Shown here piece after piece: positions 1 to 7,325 of a stretch of DNA of 64,000 nucleotides. The stretch is from an uncultured Lachnospiraceae bacterium (GTDB lineage Bacteria; Bacillota; Clostridia; Lachnospirales; Lachnospiraceae). The stretch covers positions 1 to 64,000 of the forward strand of contig CAMUXE010000001.1 of NCBI GenBank assembly GCA_947164605.1, given 5' to 3'. The notes under the pieces were generated by a model. It was not told the DNA's origin. It did not search any database and saw nothing but the letters and a program-made list of their open reading frames with translations. Position numbers and translations under genes: made by a program. Every line of letters starts with the position of its first letter. Position 1 is the stretch's first letter.

Positions 1-46
1 GTGTTCGGGACTTGCACCCGTTAGAGCGCGCCCATGGCGCGCAAAC
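1..46 (-). mobile_element. 5' end of a class C group II intron (cut by window edge)
   Basis: Read on the minus strand, the sequence starts GTTTG, forms a 7-bp GC-rich hairpin (arms GCGCGCC and GGCGCGC) and continues with GGGTGCAAGTCCCGAAC. This order of a short GC hairpin followed by a GGGTGNNAGTCCCGAAC-like segment is what I recall for the first domain of bacterial IIC introns such as the Oceanobacillus iheyensis one. It begins two bases after the T-run of an intrinsic terminator, the known target preference of class C introns. The body and any reverse transcriptase would lie left of the window. The boundary at base 46 is inferred by alignment from memory. Confidence 0.65.
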
Positions 47-48
47 TC

Positions 49-83
49 AAAAAAGTCACACCCGCTATGGGTGTGACTTTTTT
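49..83. terminator. Bidirectional intrinsic terminator after the aldolase gene
   Basis: A perfect 9-bp stem (GTCACACCC with GGGTGTGAC) closes a 5-base loop. It is flanked by six A on the left and six T on the right, so it can work on both strands. It lies about 90 bases past the stop of the minus-strand aldolase gene and directly borders the presumed intron end. Confidence 0.9.
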
Positions 84-170
84 ATATGCTTGGATTTTAA
101 AAGGAATTGATAATTATCAACTCGATTTAAAAAAATGAGCAATTATATTTTTGCAATTTTAAATTTAAAA

Positions 171-812
171 TTACTTGTTGCGGATAGCCTTAACAGCCTC
201 AACAGCCTCTTTAGCCATATCCTTAATCTTGTCGAACTCGCCAGCTTCAATCATAGAGCCCTTAACCATCCAAGAGCCACCACAACAGAAGATCTTATCG
301 CACTCAAGGTAATCCTTGATGTTGTTAGCGTTAATTCCACCTGTAGGCATAATTCTTACGTTTGTGTAAGCTGCTGTCATAGCCTTGATCATCTTGAGAC
401 CACCTGCTGCTTCAGCTGGGAAGAACTTAACCTTATCAAGTCCTCTCTTAACAGCCTGAGCCATCTCTGATGGTGTAACAAGACCTGGACATACTTCAAT
501 ATTCTTAGAAAGACAGTAATCAACGATTTCAGGATCGAAACCTGGAGCTACGATCATCTCAGCGCCAGCTGCAACAGCACGGTCAACCTGCTCTGTTGTA
601 AGAACTGTACCAGCGATAAGAAGCATCTCTGGGTAAGCCTCCTTGATAAGCTTGATAGACTCTTCAGCTGCTGCTGTACGGAATGTAACCTCAGCTGCTG
701 GAAGTCCGCCTTCTACAAGTGCCTTAGCAAGAGGTACTGCGTCCTTTGCATCGTTTAATACTACTACTGGGATTACTCCAAGTTCTTCCATCTTGTCTGT
801 GATTTTACTCAT
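171..812 (-). CDS. eda: KDPG / 4-hydroxy-2-oxoglutarate aldolase
   Basis: Cytosolic class I aldolase that splits 2-keto-3-deoxy-6-phosphogluconate into pyruvate and glyceraldehyde 3-phosphate, the last step of Entner-Doudoroff and of galacturonate/pectin breakdown. The 213-residue length is normal for the family. Visible landmarks are EVTFRT with the acid-base Glu near residue 41, IAGTVLT, the Schiff-base Lys at about 129 in VKFFPAEAAGG, and PTGGI near the phosphate site. AAAGGAG lies upstream of the ATG. The gene is monocistronic here, with its own terminator. The pectinesterase gene 47 kb away supports a pectin role, but the substrate cannot be fixed from sequence alone. Confidence 0.93.
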   Translation of the reverse strand: MSKITDKMEELGVIPVVVLNDAKDAVPLAKALVEGGLPAAEVTFRTAAAEESIKLIKEAYPEMLLIAGTVLTTEQVDRAVAAGAEMIVAPGFDPEIVDYCLSKNIEVCPGLVTPSEMAQAVKRGLDKVKFFPAEAAGGLKMIKAMTAAYTNVRIMPTGGINANNIKDYLECDKIFCCGGSWMVKGSMIEAGEFDKIKDMAKEAVEAVKAIRNK

Positions 813-913
813 CTCAACAAAACTCCTTTCGAATTTTAAATTTAAGATATGCAGTTTTTAGTCTGCAACTTTGTTAATTATATCGCTAATGAAAATAAAA
901 TTAAAGACTTTTT

Positions 914-1024
914 TTAATTATTTTTTCCACAGCAATTCTTATACTTCTTACCACTTCCACATGTACAATGCACTTCAGTTTTATTTGTTTTATCTGTTCT
1001 TATAGTTCTTATTGTATTCGGCAT
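914..1024 (-). CDS. Tiny SEC-C motif ORF (possible remnant)
   Basis: A 36-codon ORF ends in a complete SEC-C zinc-binding signature: [15 protein letters not shown], with Cys at 20, 22, 31 and 32. The same ending is found in the full-length SEC-C protein at 6361-6867, but third codon positions differ widely, so this is not a recent duplicate. No clear Shine-Dalgarno precedes the ATG, and the upstream DNA is AT-rich low-complexity repeat (about 1035-1080). It may be a genuine micro-protein or the tail of a decayed SEC-C gene. I cannot tell which. Confidence 0.4.
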   Translation of the reverse strand: MPNTIRTIRTDKTNKTEVHCTCGSGKKYKNCCGKNN

Positions 1025-1091
1025 ATTTTAGGCAAAATTCTTATTGTTCTTATTGTTTTATTTGTTTTTATTGTTCTAATTAAATCTTATT

Positions 1092-1113
1092 TTCCGTTGA
1101 CAAATCGTTGACA
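1092..1113. repeat. Left copy of the 22-bp direct repeat bounding the AT-rich cassette
   Basis: This begins TTCCGTTGACAAATCG and ends GTTGACA. It matches 6297-6318 in the same orientation at 21 of 22 positions, the one difference being at 1104 (A here, T there). The two copies enclose the ZIP/ABC/TetR block. They could be attachment-site or target-duplication remnants; no integrase or transposase gene lies between them. Confidence 0.7.
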
Positions 1114-1216
1114 CTGTCAACATCATTATCTACATTCTTATCTTACATATATTCCATATAAATATCTAATGTGTAATTTTTTTACGAAATATTAAAATCT
1201 TTGTACTTTTAATATA

Positions 1217-1366
1217 TTATTTATTTTCTAAATATTTATTTGCATCATCTTCTGAGATTTCCTTCATAGTTTCATTACAACATTTGATTCCACAATCACT
1301 ACAAGTGCAATCTATTAATACTTTAACCATTGCTCCACATTTTTCACATCTTACGATTTTTTCCAT
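1217..1366 (-). CDS. Desulforedoxin-like cysteine-rich mini-protein
   Basis: A 49-residue ORF is preceded by an excellent ribosome site (AAGGAGGTGATAAT then ATG). It has seven Cys: C7xxC10 followed by GAMVKVL, then C20, C22, C25 and a C29-C30 pair followed by NETM. A CxxC-G-x-V-K-V-L stretch followed by a CC pair is the pattern of the desulforedoxin iron site (the N-terminal domain of desulfoferrodoxin). The extra C20xCxxC cluster is not part of that classic domain. It lies 48 bases downstream of the ZIP gene on the same strand, so it is probably the last gene of that operon. An iron or zinc role is inferred. Confidence 0.7.
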   Translation of the reverse strand: MEKIVRCEKCGAMVKVLIDCTCSDCGIKCCNETMKEISEDDANKYLENK

Positions 1367-1414
1367 ATTATCACCTCCTTTTTTATTAAATATATTATAC
1401 TTTTTATTAAAAAA

Positions 1415-2200
1415 CTACCCTAAAGCAACATCCAATATCATCATTATTACAAATCCTATTGCTAACCCAATTGTACTTATATTTGAGTGTTCTCCCGTTT
1501 GTGCAGAAGGGATTAATTCTTCTACAACAACATAAATCATAGCTCCTGCTGCAAATGATAAAAGATAAGGAAGAATTGGAACAACTAAACTTGTTAAAGC
1601 AATGGTTATAATTGCTCCTATAGGTTCTACAATCCCTGATAAAGTTCCATATAAAAATGCTTTTAATTTAGATGTTCCTTCACTTTTAAGCGGCATTGAA
1701 ATTATTGCACCTTCTGGAAAGTTTTGAATTGCTATACCTATGGCAAGAGCAATTGCTCCTGCCATTGTTATTCCAGAATTTCCTGAAATAGCACCTGCAA
1801 ATACAACACCAATTGCCATACCTTCTGGAATATTGTGTAAAGTTACTGCTAAAACCATCATTGTAGTTTTTTGTAATTTTGCTTTTAGTCCTTCTGGTTT
1901 ATTACTATTTAAGTGTAAATGAGGAATTATACTATCTAATACCAACAAGAATAGTATTCCAAGTAAAAATCCAATCGTTGCAGGTATCCAGGATATAACA
2001 TTTTGCTCTTTTGCCATATCTATTGAAGGTATAATTAAAGACCAAATAGATGCTGCAATCATTACTCCTGAAGCAAAACCTAATAATAATTTTTCAACTT
2101 TATTATTCATTTTATTCTTCATAAAGAAAACCATTGCCGAACCAAGTGTTGTTCCTAAAAACGGAATTAATAATCCCCATGTAACTTCCATATTACTCAT
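1415..2200 (-). CDS. ZIP family divalent metal transporter (GufA/ZupT type)
   Basis: Integral membrane protein of 261 residues expected to import zinc, iron or manganese. Hydrophobic segments run throughout, with a His-rich stretch (IIPHLHLN) in the variable loop. The two metal-site signatures are HNIPEGMAIG and QNFPEGAII. The QNxPEG form in the second is typical of the GufA branch. Its start overlaps the FtsX stop by 8 bases, implying translational coupling. An alternative start three codons later is possible. Strong AT bias sets it apart from the flanking housekeeping genes. The metal cannot be assigned from sequence. Confidence 0.9.
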   Translation of the reverse strand: MSNMEVTWGLLIPFLGTTLGSAMVFFMKNKMNNKVEKLLLGFASGVMIAASIWSLIIPSIDMAKEQNVISWIPATIGFLLGILFLLVLDSIIPHLHLNSNKPEGLKAKLQKTTMMVLAVTLHNIPEGMAIGVVFAGAISGNSGITMAGAIALAIGIAIQNFPEGAIISMPLKSEGTSKLKAFLYGTLSGIVEPIGAIITIALTSLVVPILPYLLSFAAGAMIYVVVEELIPSAQTGEHSNISTIGLAIGFVIMMILDVALG

Positions 2201-4766
2201 TTCCTTTCAAACTTGATACCATATCTATTTTCTTAATTTTTCTTGCTAAAAGTTTATTTATTAAATAAGATACTATAAATGTTCCAACTGCTGATATTAT
2301 ATATGTAAAAGGAGAAATCATTGCATTGAAATCATAAGTATCTCCTATTGCATTAACAAATATATAATCAGTCATAGTATATCCTAATGGTAATGAAACA
2401 GCAATAGCTACAATTGAAATCCATATATTTTGTTTTATAAAAATTTTCTTTATAGCTTTAGAATTAAATCCTAATACTTTTAATGTAGCAAATTGATAAT
2501 TTTTTTCTGAAAAAGAAAGTACACCTAAATTGTAAATAATAACAACTGCAAGGACTGAAGAAACTCCTATTAATAATCCTATAAGCATATACATCATTCC
2601 TAGCATACTATTTATACCATCTTTTAAATTTTGTATTGTTTGAATTGTATTTACTCCATCAATTTCTTTTATATTTGATAAATCTTCATTAGTATAAACA
2701 CTATCTGCCTTATATTCTTCACCAGTAGATTCATAAAATTCTTTTGTGCAATTGAATTGTTGGCTCTGTGGATCTCTATTAAATCCTGTAATTTTTGTTT
2801 TATACCAATTATCTGAACCTATAACATGCCATTCTATTTCATCATCAATTTTTAATCCATAAATAGATGCCATTTTTTCTGTAATATATAATCCATCATC
2901 TTTCATTGTAAAAGGCTCTCTGTTATGATCTGTAACAACTAAAAGTCCTTCTGCATCGTTTATTGTAAGAGGTTTTACAACTATTTCATCATTGTGTTTA
3001 AACTCAACTCCAACAGTCTCACTTGTTTTTGAACCATATTTATTAATTATTTCATCATACTGACTATTAGTATAATCTGAAGCTAAACTTAATTTATATT
3101 CAAATTTGTTTATTACACTAAATTCCCAATCCATATATCCTTTTATTGAATCTGACATTCCAAATGCAGTAACAACAAGCATTGTGCAACCTGCAATTCC
3201 TACTAATGCCATTAATGTTCTTGCTTTTGAACGACCAATATCTCTCAAATTCCATTTCGTTGATAATGATAAATTATTAAAGAATTTCTTCGTTGTTATT
3301 CCATTTTCTCTTACTTTTACTTTTGGTCTTTCTATTCTTAATACTTCTGCTGCTGGTTCTTTTAAAACTTTTCTACAAGATAAGTAAGTAACAAGAGTTA
3401 TAATTGCAATTATTGAAGCTGTAACATAGTAAACAAGAGGAATTGTTGTAATATTGTAATATGGTATTTCATAATATTCCATTTCCATTTCTAAAAATAC
3501 TTTTCCTATTACAATATTGCCAAGTATAATGCCAAGTATTCCAGCAATAATTGCTATAAATAAACCATAACTTACATACATACATGTAATTTTATATCTT
3601 TTTATTCCTAGAGCTTTTAATGTTCCTATTTGTGTTCTCTCTTTTTTTACAAATCTATTCATTGTTGTTACAACAGATAGTATTGCAATAAATACAAATA
3701 ATCCAGAAAATACACCTGAATATGTTTCTCCTTCTTCTGCCTCTCTTTGATATCCTGAATAAGATAAATTATCTTCTCTTGTAGTAACAGTTATTATATC
3801 TTCAATATTATCTTTTATATTTTTCTTTACATCATCAATTTTATCTTCATTTTCAACATCTATAATTGCATATGGATAAATATATGAATCTTTTATATTA
3901 AAGCCTTTATCCATTGCTTCTATAAATTCTTGCTTATTGTTATCATAATCTTCTACTAATTCTAATGCTTTAGCTAAATCAATTTTATCTATTCCATCAA
4001 TACTATTAGTTATCATACTTGGAATAGAGTTATAGTCTGTTATTCCATAATCATTTAATTTATTTTTTAATTCTTTTAGATTGTCTATTGCATCTTTCAT
4101 TTCATCTGATTTAAGTATTTTGTTATAAATATAATTTGATGGAAATTCATCAATTGATAAATATACAAAACCATAATCTGAATGTGTTGGGAAAATTGCA
4201 GTATCATCTTTTATAAAATATACATGATCAGGAACTTCAACTAACCCTATAACTTTTTCTTTAAAGTTACTTCCTTCAATAGAAAGTTCTAATTCATCTC
4301 CAACCCCAATGCCAAGATTCTTTGCTATATAGTAATCTAGCCATAATCCTTTTTTATCTTTTGAAAATTTTTCTCCTTCTAACAAATACATTTTATTTAT
4401 TTCATTTGTTTCTATGAAATTACATTCTAATACTAAATCTGATATTTTTTGATTATTTAATGGATTTATGAATCTCTCTGAATCAATAACACTAGCATTT
4501 ATTGTTATCATTCTTTCAGCATTTTTTACATTATCTAATTTCTTTATTTCTTCTAATTTCTCATCTGTTATATTTTTGGATGTAATCCATAAATCTTGTA
4601 AATTTTGATTTTCATAATATACTCTTGCACTTTCTGTCATACCATCCATGTAGCCATGAATACCTGCAAATGCAAATATTGCTAGGAAAGTCATTAAGAA
4701 TATAGTTATGAATTGAGCTTTATTTTTAAGAATATCTCTTAATATCTTTTTATTTAATGTTCCCAT
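2193..4766 (-). CDS. FtsX-domain ABC transporter permease
   Basis: Permease of 857 residues in the MacB/LolE-like group. An N-terminal membrane segment (about 17-37) is followed by a large extracytoplasmic region. A first FtsX block of three helices lies around 350-470, a second extracellular region at about 510-720, and a second FtsX block at about 725-850. Each FtsX block contains the usual xxTLKxLG coupling sequence (GTLKALG, ATLKVLG). It starts 15 bases after the ATPase gene and overlaps the ZIP gene, so one operon is likely. Such pairs export peptides or lipids or sense antimicrobial stress; the substrate here is unknown. Confidence 0.93.
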   Translation of the reverse strand: MGTLNKKILRDILKNKAQFITIFLMTFLAIFAFAGIHGYMDGMTESARVYYENQNLQDLWITSKNITDEKLEEIKKLDNVKNAERMITINASVIDSERFINPLNNQKISDLVLECNFIETNEINKMYLLEGEKFSKDKKGLWLDYYIAKNLGIGVGDELELSIEGSNFKEKVIGLVEVPDHVYFIKDDTAIFPTHSDYGFVYLSIDEFPSNYIYNKILKSDEMKDAIDNLKELKNKLNDYGITDYNSIPSMITNSIDGIDKIDLAKALELVEDYDNNKQEFIEAMDKGFNIKDSYIYPYAIIDVENEDKIDDVKKNIKDNIEDIITVTTREDNLSYSGYQREAEEGETYSGVFSGLFVFIAILSVVTTMNRFVKKERTQIGTLKALGIKRYKITCMYVSYGLFIAIIAGILGIILGNIVIGKVFLEMEMEYYEIPYYNITTIPLVYYVTASIIAIITLVTYLSCRKVLKEPAAEVLRIERPKVKVRENGITTKKFFNNLSLSTKWNLRDIGRSKARTLMALVGIAGCTMLVVTAFGMSDSIKGYMDWEFSVINKFEYKLSLASDYTNSQYDEIINKYGSKTSETVGVEFKHNDEIVVKPLTINDAEGLLVVTDHNREPFTMKDDGLYITEKMASIYGLKIDDEIEWHVIGSDNWYKTKITGFNRDPQSQQFNCTKEFYESTGEEYKADSVYTNEDLSNIKEIDGVNTIQTIQNLKDGINSMLGMMYMLIGLLIGVSSVLAVVIIYNLGVLSFSEKNYQFATLKVLGFNSKAIKKIFIKQNIWISIVAIAVSLPLGYTMTDYIFVNAIGDTYDFNAMISPFTYIISAVGTFIVSYLINKLLARKIKKIDMVSSLKGNE

Positions 4767-4781
4767 ATTCTTTTTCCTTTC

Positions 4782-5492
4782 TTACCATTTTATATCATCA
4801 ATATTTTTAGGATTTTCATTTTTTACAACACTTTCAATTTTTCCATTTTTAACATTTATAACTGTATCTGCTATATCCGCTATTAAAACATTGTGAGTTA
4901 CTATTATTACAGTATTCGCACCATTATTACCATCACATTGTTTTCTTAAAAGTTTTAATACTTCTACACCAGTTTTAGAATCTAATGCACCTGTTGGTTC
5001 ATCACATAATAATAGTTTTGGATTTTTTGCTATTGCTCTTGCGATTGAAACTCTTTGTTGCTCTCCTCCTGATAATTGATTAGGAAACTTTCTGCTATGT
5101 TTTTCTAATCCGACTCCTTTTAATGCTTCTTCTGTGCTTATTGGATTCTTTACAATATCTTTAACCAGATCAACATTTTCCTTAACAGTTAGACTAGGTA
5201 AAATATTATAAAATTGGAATATAAATCCTACATTTTCTGCTCTGTAATCTGATAGTTTGTTTTCATTATATAACGAAATATTCTCTCCATCTATAATTAC
5301 ATTTCCACTTGTTGGAGTATCCATACCTCCTATTAAATTAAGTAATGTTGATTTTCCTGCTCCTGAAGGTCCAAGAATAACAATCATTTCTCCTTTATTT
5401 AACGATAAGTCTATATTATCTAATGCTTTAAATTCATTTTCTCCTATCTTATAGACTTTACTAACATTTTTTAATTCTACTATCTTTTCCAT
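4782..5492 (-). CDS. ABC transporter ATP-binding protein (MacB/LolD type)
   Basis: Cytosolic ATPase partner of the FtsX permease, 236 residues. It has Walker A GPSGAGKST, a Q-loop in FIFQFYN, signature LSGGEQQR, Walker B LLLCDEPTGALD and switch His in THN. The FQFYNILPSLTV context is typical of the LolD/MacB/BceA branch. It is the first gene of the AT-rich operon. AGGAGG stands just before the ATG, directly next to a palindrome that probably binds the divergent TetR regulator. Confidence 0.95.
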   Translation of the reverse strand: MEKIVELKNVSKVYKIGENEFKALDNIDLSLNKGEMIVILGPSGAGKSTLLNLIGGMDTPTSGNVIIDGENISLYNENKLSDYRAENVGFIFQFYNILPSLTVKENVDLVKDIVKNPISTEEALKGVGLEKHSRKFPNQLSGGEQQRVSIARAIAKNPKLLLCDEPTGALDSKTGVEVLKLLRKQCDGNNGANTVIIVTHNVLIADIADTVINVKNGKIESVVKNENPKNIDDIKW

Positions 5493-5504
5493 AGTTCCTC
5501 CTTT

Positions 5505-5524
5505 ATATGAAATTTATTTCATAT
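5505..5524. promoter_or_regulatory. Palindromic operator 1 for the divergent TetR regulator
   Basis: The site is ATATGAAA, four bases, TTTCATAT. It lies just downstream of the -10 box of the ABC operon and upstream of its ribosome site, a position suited to repression. The same arms and the same spacing recur at 5567-5586. Binding by the TetR protein is inferred. Confidence 0.7.
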
Positions 5525-5533
5525 TTCTACAAT

Positions 5534-5562
5534 ATTATAATCACAACATTTTTAATTGTCAA
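5534..5562 (-). promoter_or_regulatory. Promoter of the ABC-FtsX-ZIP operon
   Basis: On the minus strand there is a perfect TTGACA (5557-5562), 17 bases, and a perfect TATAAT (5534-5539). It is flanked on both sides by the ATATGAAA-N4-TTTCATAT palindromes, so this strong promoter is probably kept off by the neighbouring regulator. Confidence 0.85.
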
Positions 5563-5566
5563 TAGA

Positions 5567-5586
5567 ATATGAAATGTTTTTCATAT
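5567..5586. promoter_or_regulatory. Palindromic operator 2 for the divergent TetR regulator
   Basis: Second copy of ATATGAAA-N4-TTTCATAT. It lies between the back-to-back -35 boxes of the ABC operon and the TetR gene, so one protein could control both, including its own gene. Confidence 0.7.
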
Positions 5587-5589
5587 TTA

Positions 5590-5617
5590 TTGACTTATTT
5601 CTTTTCTATGCTATAAT
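5590..5617 (+). promoter_or_regulatory. Promoter of the TetR gene
   Basis: TTGACT (5590-5595), a 16-base spacer and TATAAT (5612-5617) lie 36 bases before the start codon. The operator 2 palindrome ends just upstream of the -35 box. Confidence 0.7.
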
Positions 5618-5652
5618 ATAAAGTATATAAAACTATTTAAGAGGTAACTTCT

Positions 5653-6267
5653 ATGGCTGATAATATAGTAAGAGAACCCATACAAAAGCGTTCTATTGAA
5701 AAAAAGGAAAAAATAATTAAATATGGTTTTGATCTGATATGTGAAAAAGGATATTATAATACTAATACTGCAGAAATAGCAAAGGCTGCTGGTGTATCTA
5801 CAGGTATTGTTTATAGTTATTTTAATGATAAACATGATATTTTATTAGAAGGTCTTAAACGATATGCAAATAGTATCTTTTACCCTAGTATAGACTTTAT
5901 AAATGATATAGCTATTAACGAGCAAAATCTTAGTGATATTATTAAAAAAGTTATTTCTCAATTTGTAAAAAATCATAAATTGTCTCAATCAGCTCATGAA
6001 GAAATAACTGCTATGACTCACTCTGATAAAGATGTTGCTCAATTTTTCCATAAAAACGAAATAGAGATGACTAATGTAATAGTTGAATTATTAAAAAAGA
6101 ATGGTTTTAATTATAATGATATAGTAGAAAGAGCTCACATTGTTATCGGCTTAATTGATAACATCTGTCATGAAGTTGTATATCACAAACATAAAGACAT
6201 TAATTATTATTCTATGACAGATATTGTTGTAAACGAAATAGTACATATACTAACAAAAACAGACTAG
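5653..6267 (+). CDS. TetR/AcrR family transcriptional regulator
   Basis: DNA-binding repressor of 204 residues. The N-terminal helix-turn-helix (about residues 10-60) contains ICEKGYYNTNTAEIAKAAGV and the characteristic GIVYSYFNDK end of the recognition helix. The C-terminal two thirds is a variable ligand and dimer domain. It is divergent from the ABC/FtsX/ZIP operon, and two identical palindromes lie in the shared intergenic region, so it probably represses that operon and itself until an inducer binds. AT-rich like the operon. The ligand is unknown. Confidence 0.93.
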   Translation: MADNIVREPIQKRSIEKKEKIIKYGFDLICEKGYYNTNTAEIAKAAGVSTGIVYSYFNDKHDILLEGLKRYANSIFYPSIDFINDIAINEQNLSDIIKKVISQFVKNHKLSQSAHEEITAMTHSDKDVAQFFHKNEIEMTNVIVELLKKNGFNYNDIVERAHIVIGLIDNICHEVVYHKHKDINYYSMTDIVVNEIVHILTKTD

Positions 6268-6284
6268 TTTTCTAGTCTGTTTTT
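6256..6284 (+). terminator. Intrinsic terminator overlapping the TetR stop codon
   Basis: Stem ACAGACTAG with CTAGTCTGT around a TTTT loop is followed by TTTTA. The TAG stop codon sits inside the left arm. A poly-A flank lets it function weakly in the other direction too. Confidence 0.8.
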
Positions 6285-6296
6285 AATAATTTTATA

Positions 6297-6318
6297 TTCC
6301 GTTGACAATTCGTTGACA
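6297..6318. repeat. Right copy of the 22-bp direct repeat bounding the cassette
   Basis: It matches 1092-1113 with one mismatch and in direct orientation. A third TTGACA-like echo follows at 6320-6325. Base composition changes abruptly here, from very AT-rich to the left to ordinary in the SEC-C gene on the right. Confidence 0.7.
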
Positions 6319-6360
6319 GTTGACAATTTTAAATTAATTTCAAAGTTTCAAATTCCCTTT

Positions 6361-6867
6361 TTATGCATTTTTACCGCAACAATTTTTGTATTTCTTCCCA
6401 GAACCACATGGACATGGTTCGTTACGGCCAATCTTCTTGCCCTTAACAACTGTACCAGAAAGCTTCTGTTTCTTGTAAAGCTGCTTTCTTGTCTCCTCAT
6501 CAAGGATTGAATCCCACTGAGGAAGCTCATATAACCAATCAGCCTTGCAGCCAACCATGTTGTAGTAAAGCTTCTCTGGATCATAGTCAAGGCTTACTTC
6601 AGTATCCTCTTCCATCTCCTCTATAGGATTGGCAACCTTAAGGCTATCGTTGATACCATCAAGGAAACCAACCATGATAAGTGGCTCTACCTCAAACTTT
6701 TCAGCAAGGGCCTTAACAGTTCCCTTTACAGGCTCATTTGGATTGCTGAGTATCTTTTCGTAGATACCCTTCTCTAAATTAAAATATGTACCCCAAAAAG
6801 TACCAGCCTGCTTCTGGTTCATCTCTGTGTTGTAAGCAAGCTCTCTCCATGTTTCAAGTAAACTCAT
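6361..6867 (-). CDS. SEC-C motif protein of unknown function
   Basis: Protein of 168 residues. Most of it is a helical, acidic region ([13 protein letters not shown] onward), and it ends in a canonical SEC-C zinc motif, [18 protein letters not shown]. The start was chosen at 6867 because AAAGGAG lies 8 bases before that ATG; an in-frame ATG ten codons earlier overlaps this ribosome site. It lies 81 bases after the carrier-protein gene on the same strand and may share its transcript. SEC-C tails bind zinc and often mediate protein or nucleic-acid contacts, as in SecA. The specific role is unknown. Confidence 0.85.
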   Translation of the reverse strand: MSLLETWRELAYNTEMNQKQAGTFWGTYFNLEKGIYEKILSNPNEPVKGTVKALAEKFEVEPLIMVGFLDGINDSLKVANPIEEMEEDTEVSLDYDPEKLYYNMVGCKADWLYELPQWDSILDEETRKQLYKKQKLSGTVVKGKKIGRNEPCPCGSGKKYKNCCGKNA

Positions 6868-6948
6868 TTTATAAACTCCTTTAAATATATCCGCCAAGTC
6901 AGGCAGAAAGCCTTATATAGACCTGGGGATTGATTAAGTCAATGAAAG

Positions 6949-7173
6949 TTACTCTGATAAATTCTGAATCATAGCCCACATAGCTGCTGCTGAGTTGAAG
7001 TTCTCAGGGATAATATCAGCTGGTGAGATTTCAATATCAAATGTATCATTGAGTTCTCCAACCAATGAAACAATTGCAAATGAATCTAAATATCCATCAT
7101 CAATCAATGTATCACATGTCTCGTAATCAACGTCTGGATTGATTTCCTCTAAAATATCAATTAATTCTTCCAT
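6949..7173 (-). CDS. Stand-alone acyl/peptidyl carrier protein
   Basis: Acidic four-helix carrier protein of 74 residues. The phosphopantetheine attachment site is visible as DDGYLDSFAIVSLV with Ser31. The LDSF context and small size resemble DltC and NRPS carrier proteins more than fatty-acid ACP (DSLDxVEL). It follows the decarboxylase and adenylation genes, so it is probably the acceptor of the aminoacyl group made by the adenylation enzyme. A separate promoter-like sequence in the 152-base gap upstream could also drive it. Confidence 0.88.
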   Translation of the reverse strand: MEELIDILEEINPDVDYETCDTLIDDGYLDSFAIVSLVGELNDTFDIEISPADIIPENFNSAAAMWAMIQNLSE

Positions 7174-7236
7174 AAATAACCTAACCTTCCTTAAGCAATA
7201 TTATTCTTTTGAAGCTCTTTTCAAAGCTCCACAACT

Positions 7237-7265
7237 AAAATATAACATCTATTAAGCTAAGTCAA
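7237..7265 (-). promoter_or_regulatory. Candidate promoter for the carrier protein and SEC-C genes
   Basis: Minus strand TTGACT (7260-7265), 17 bases, TATTTT (7237-7242), about 65 bases before the carrier-protein start. This would allow the carrier and SEC-C genes to be expressed apart from the two enzyme genes upstream. Confidence 0.45.
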
Positions 7266-7325
7266 GCATATTTAGCCTAAACATTTGCCCTGCATATTTT
7301 TAGGCCTTATTTCAAAACTTTGCTT

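Noticed and set aside
1-46. T-arm-like GGGTGCAAGTCCC resembling a tRNA end
   Set aside because: The loop lacks the TTC of a tRNA T-loop, there is no acceptor stem or anticodon arm, and the hairpin order fits a group II intron better.
1035-1080. Repeated TTCTTATTG-type units as a CRISPR or regulatory array
   Set aside because: Units are short, irregular and AT-rich with no spacers; low-complexity drift is enough explanation.
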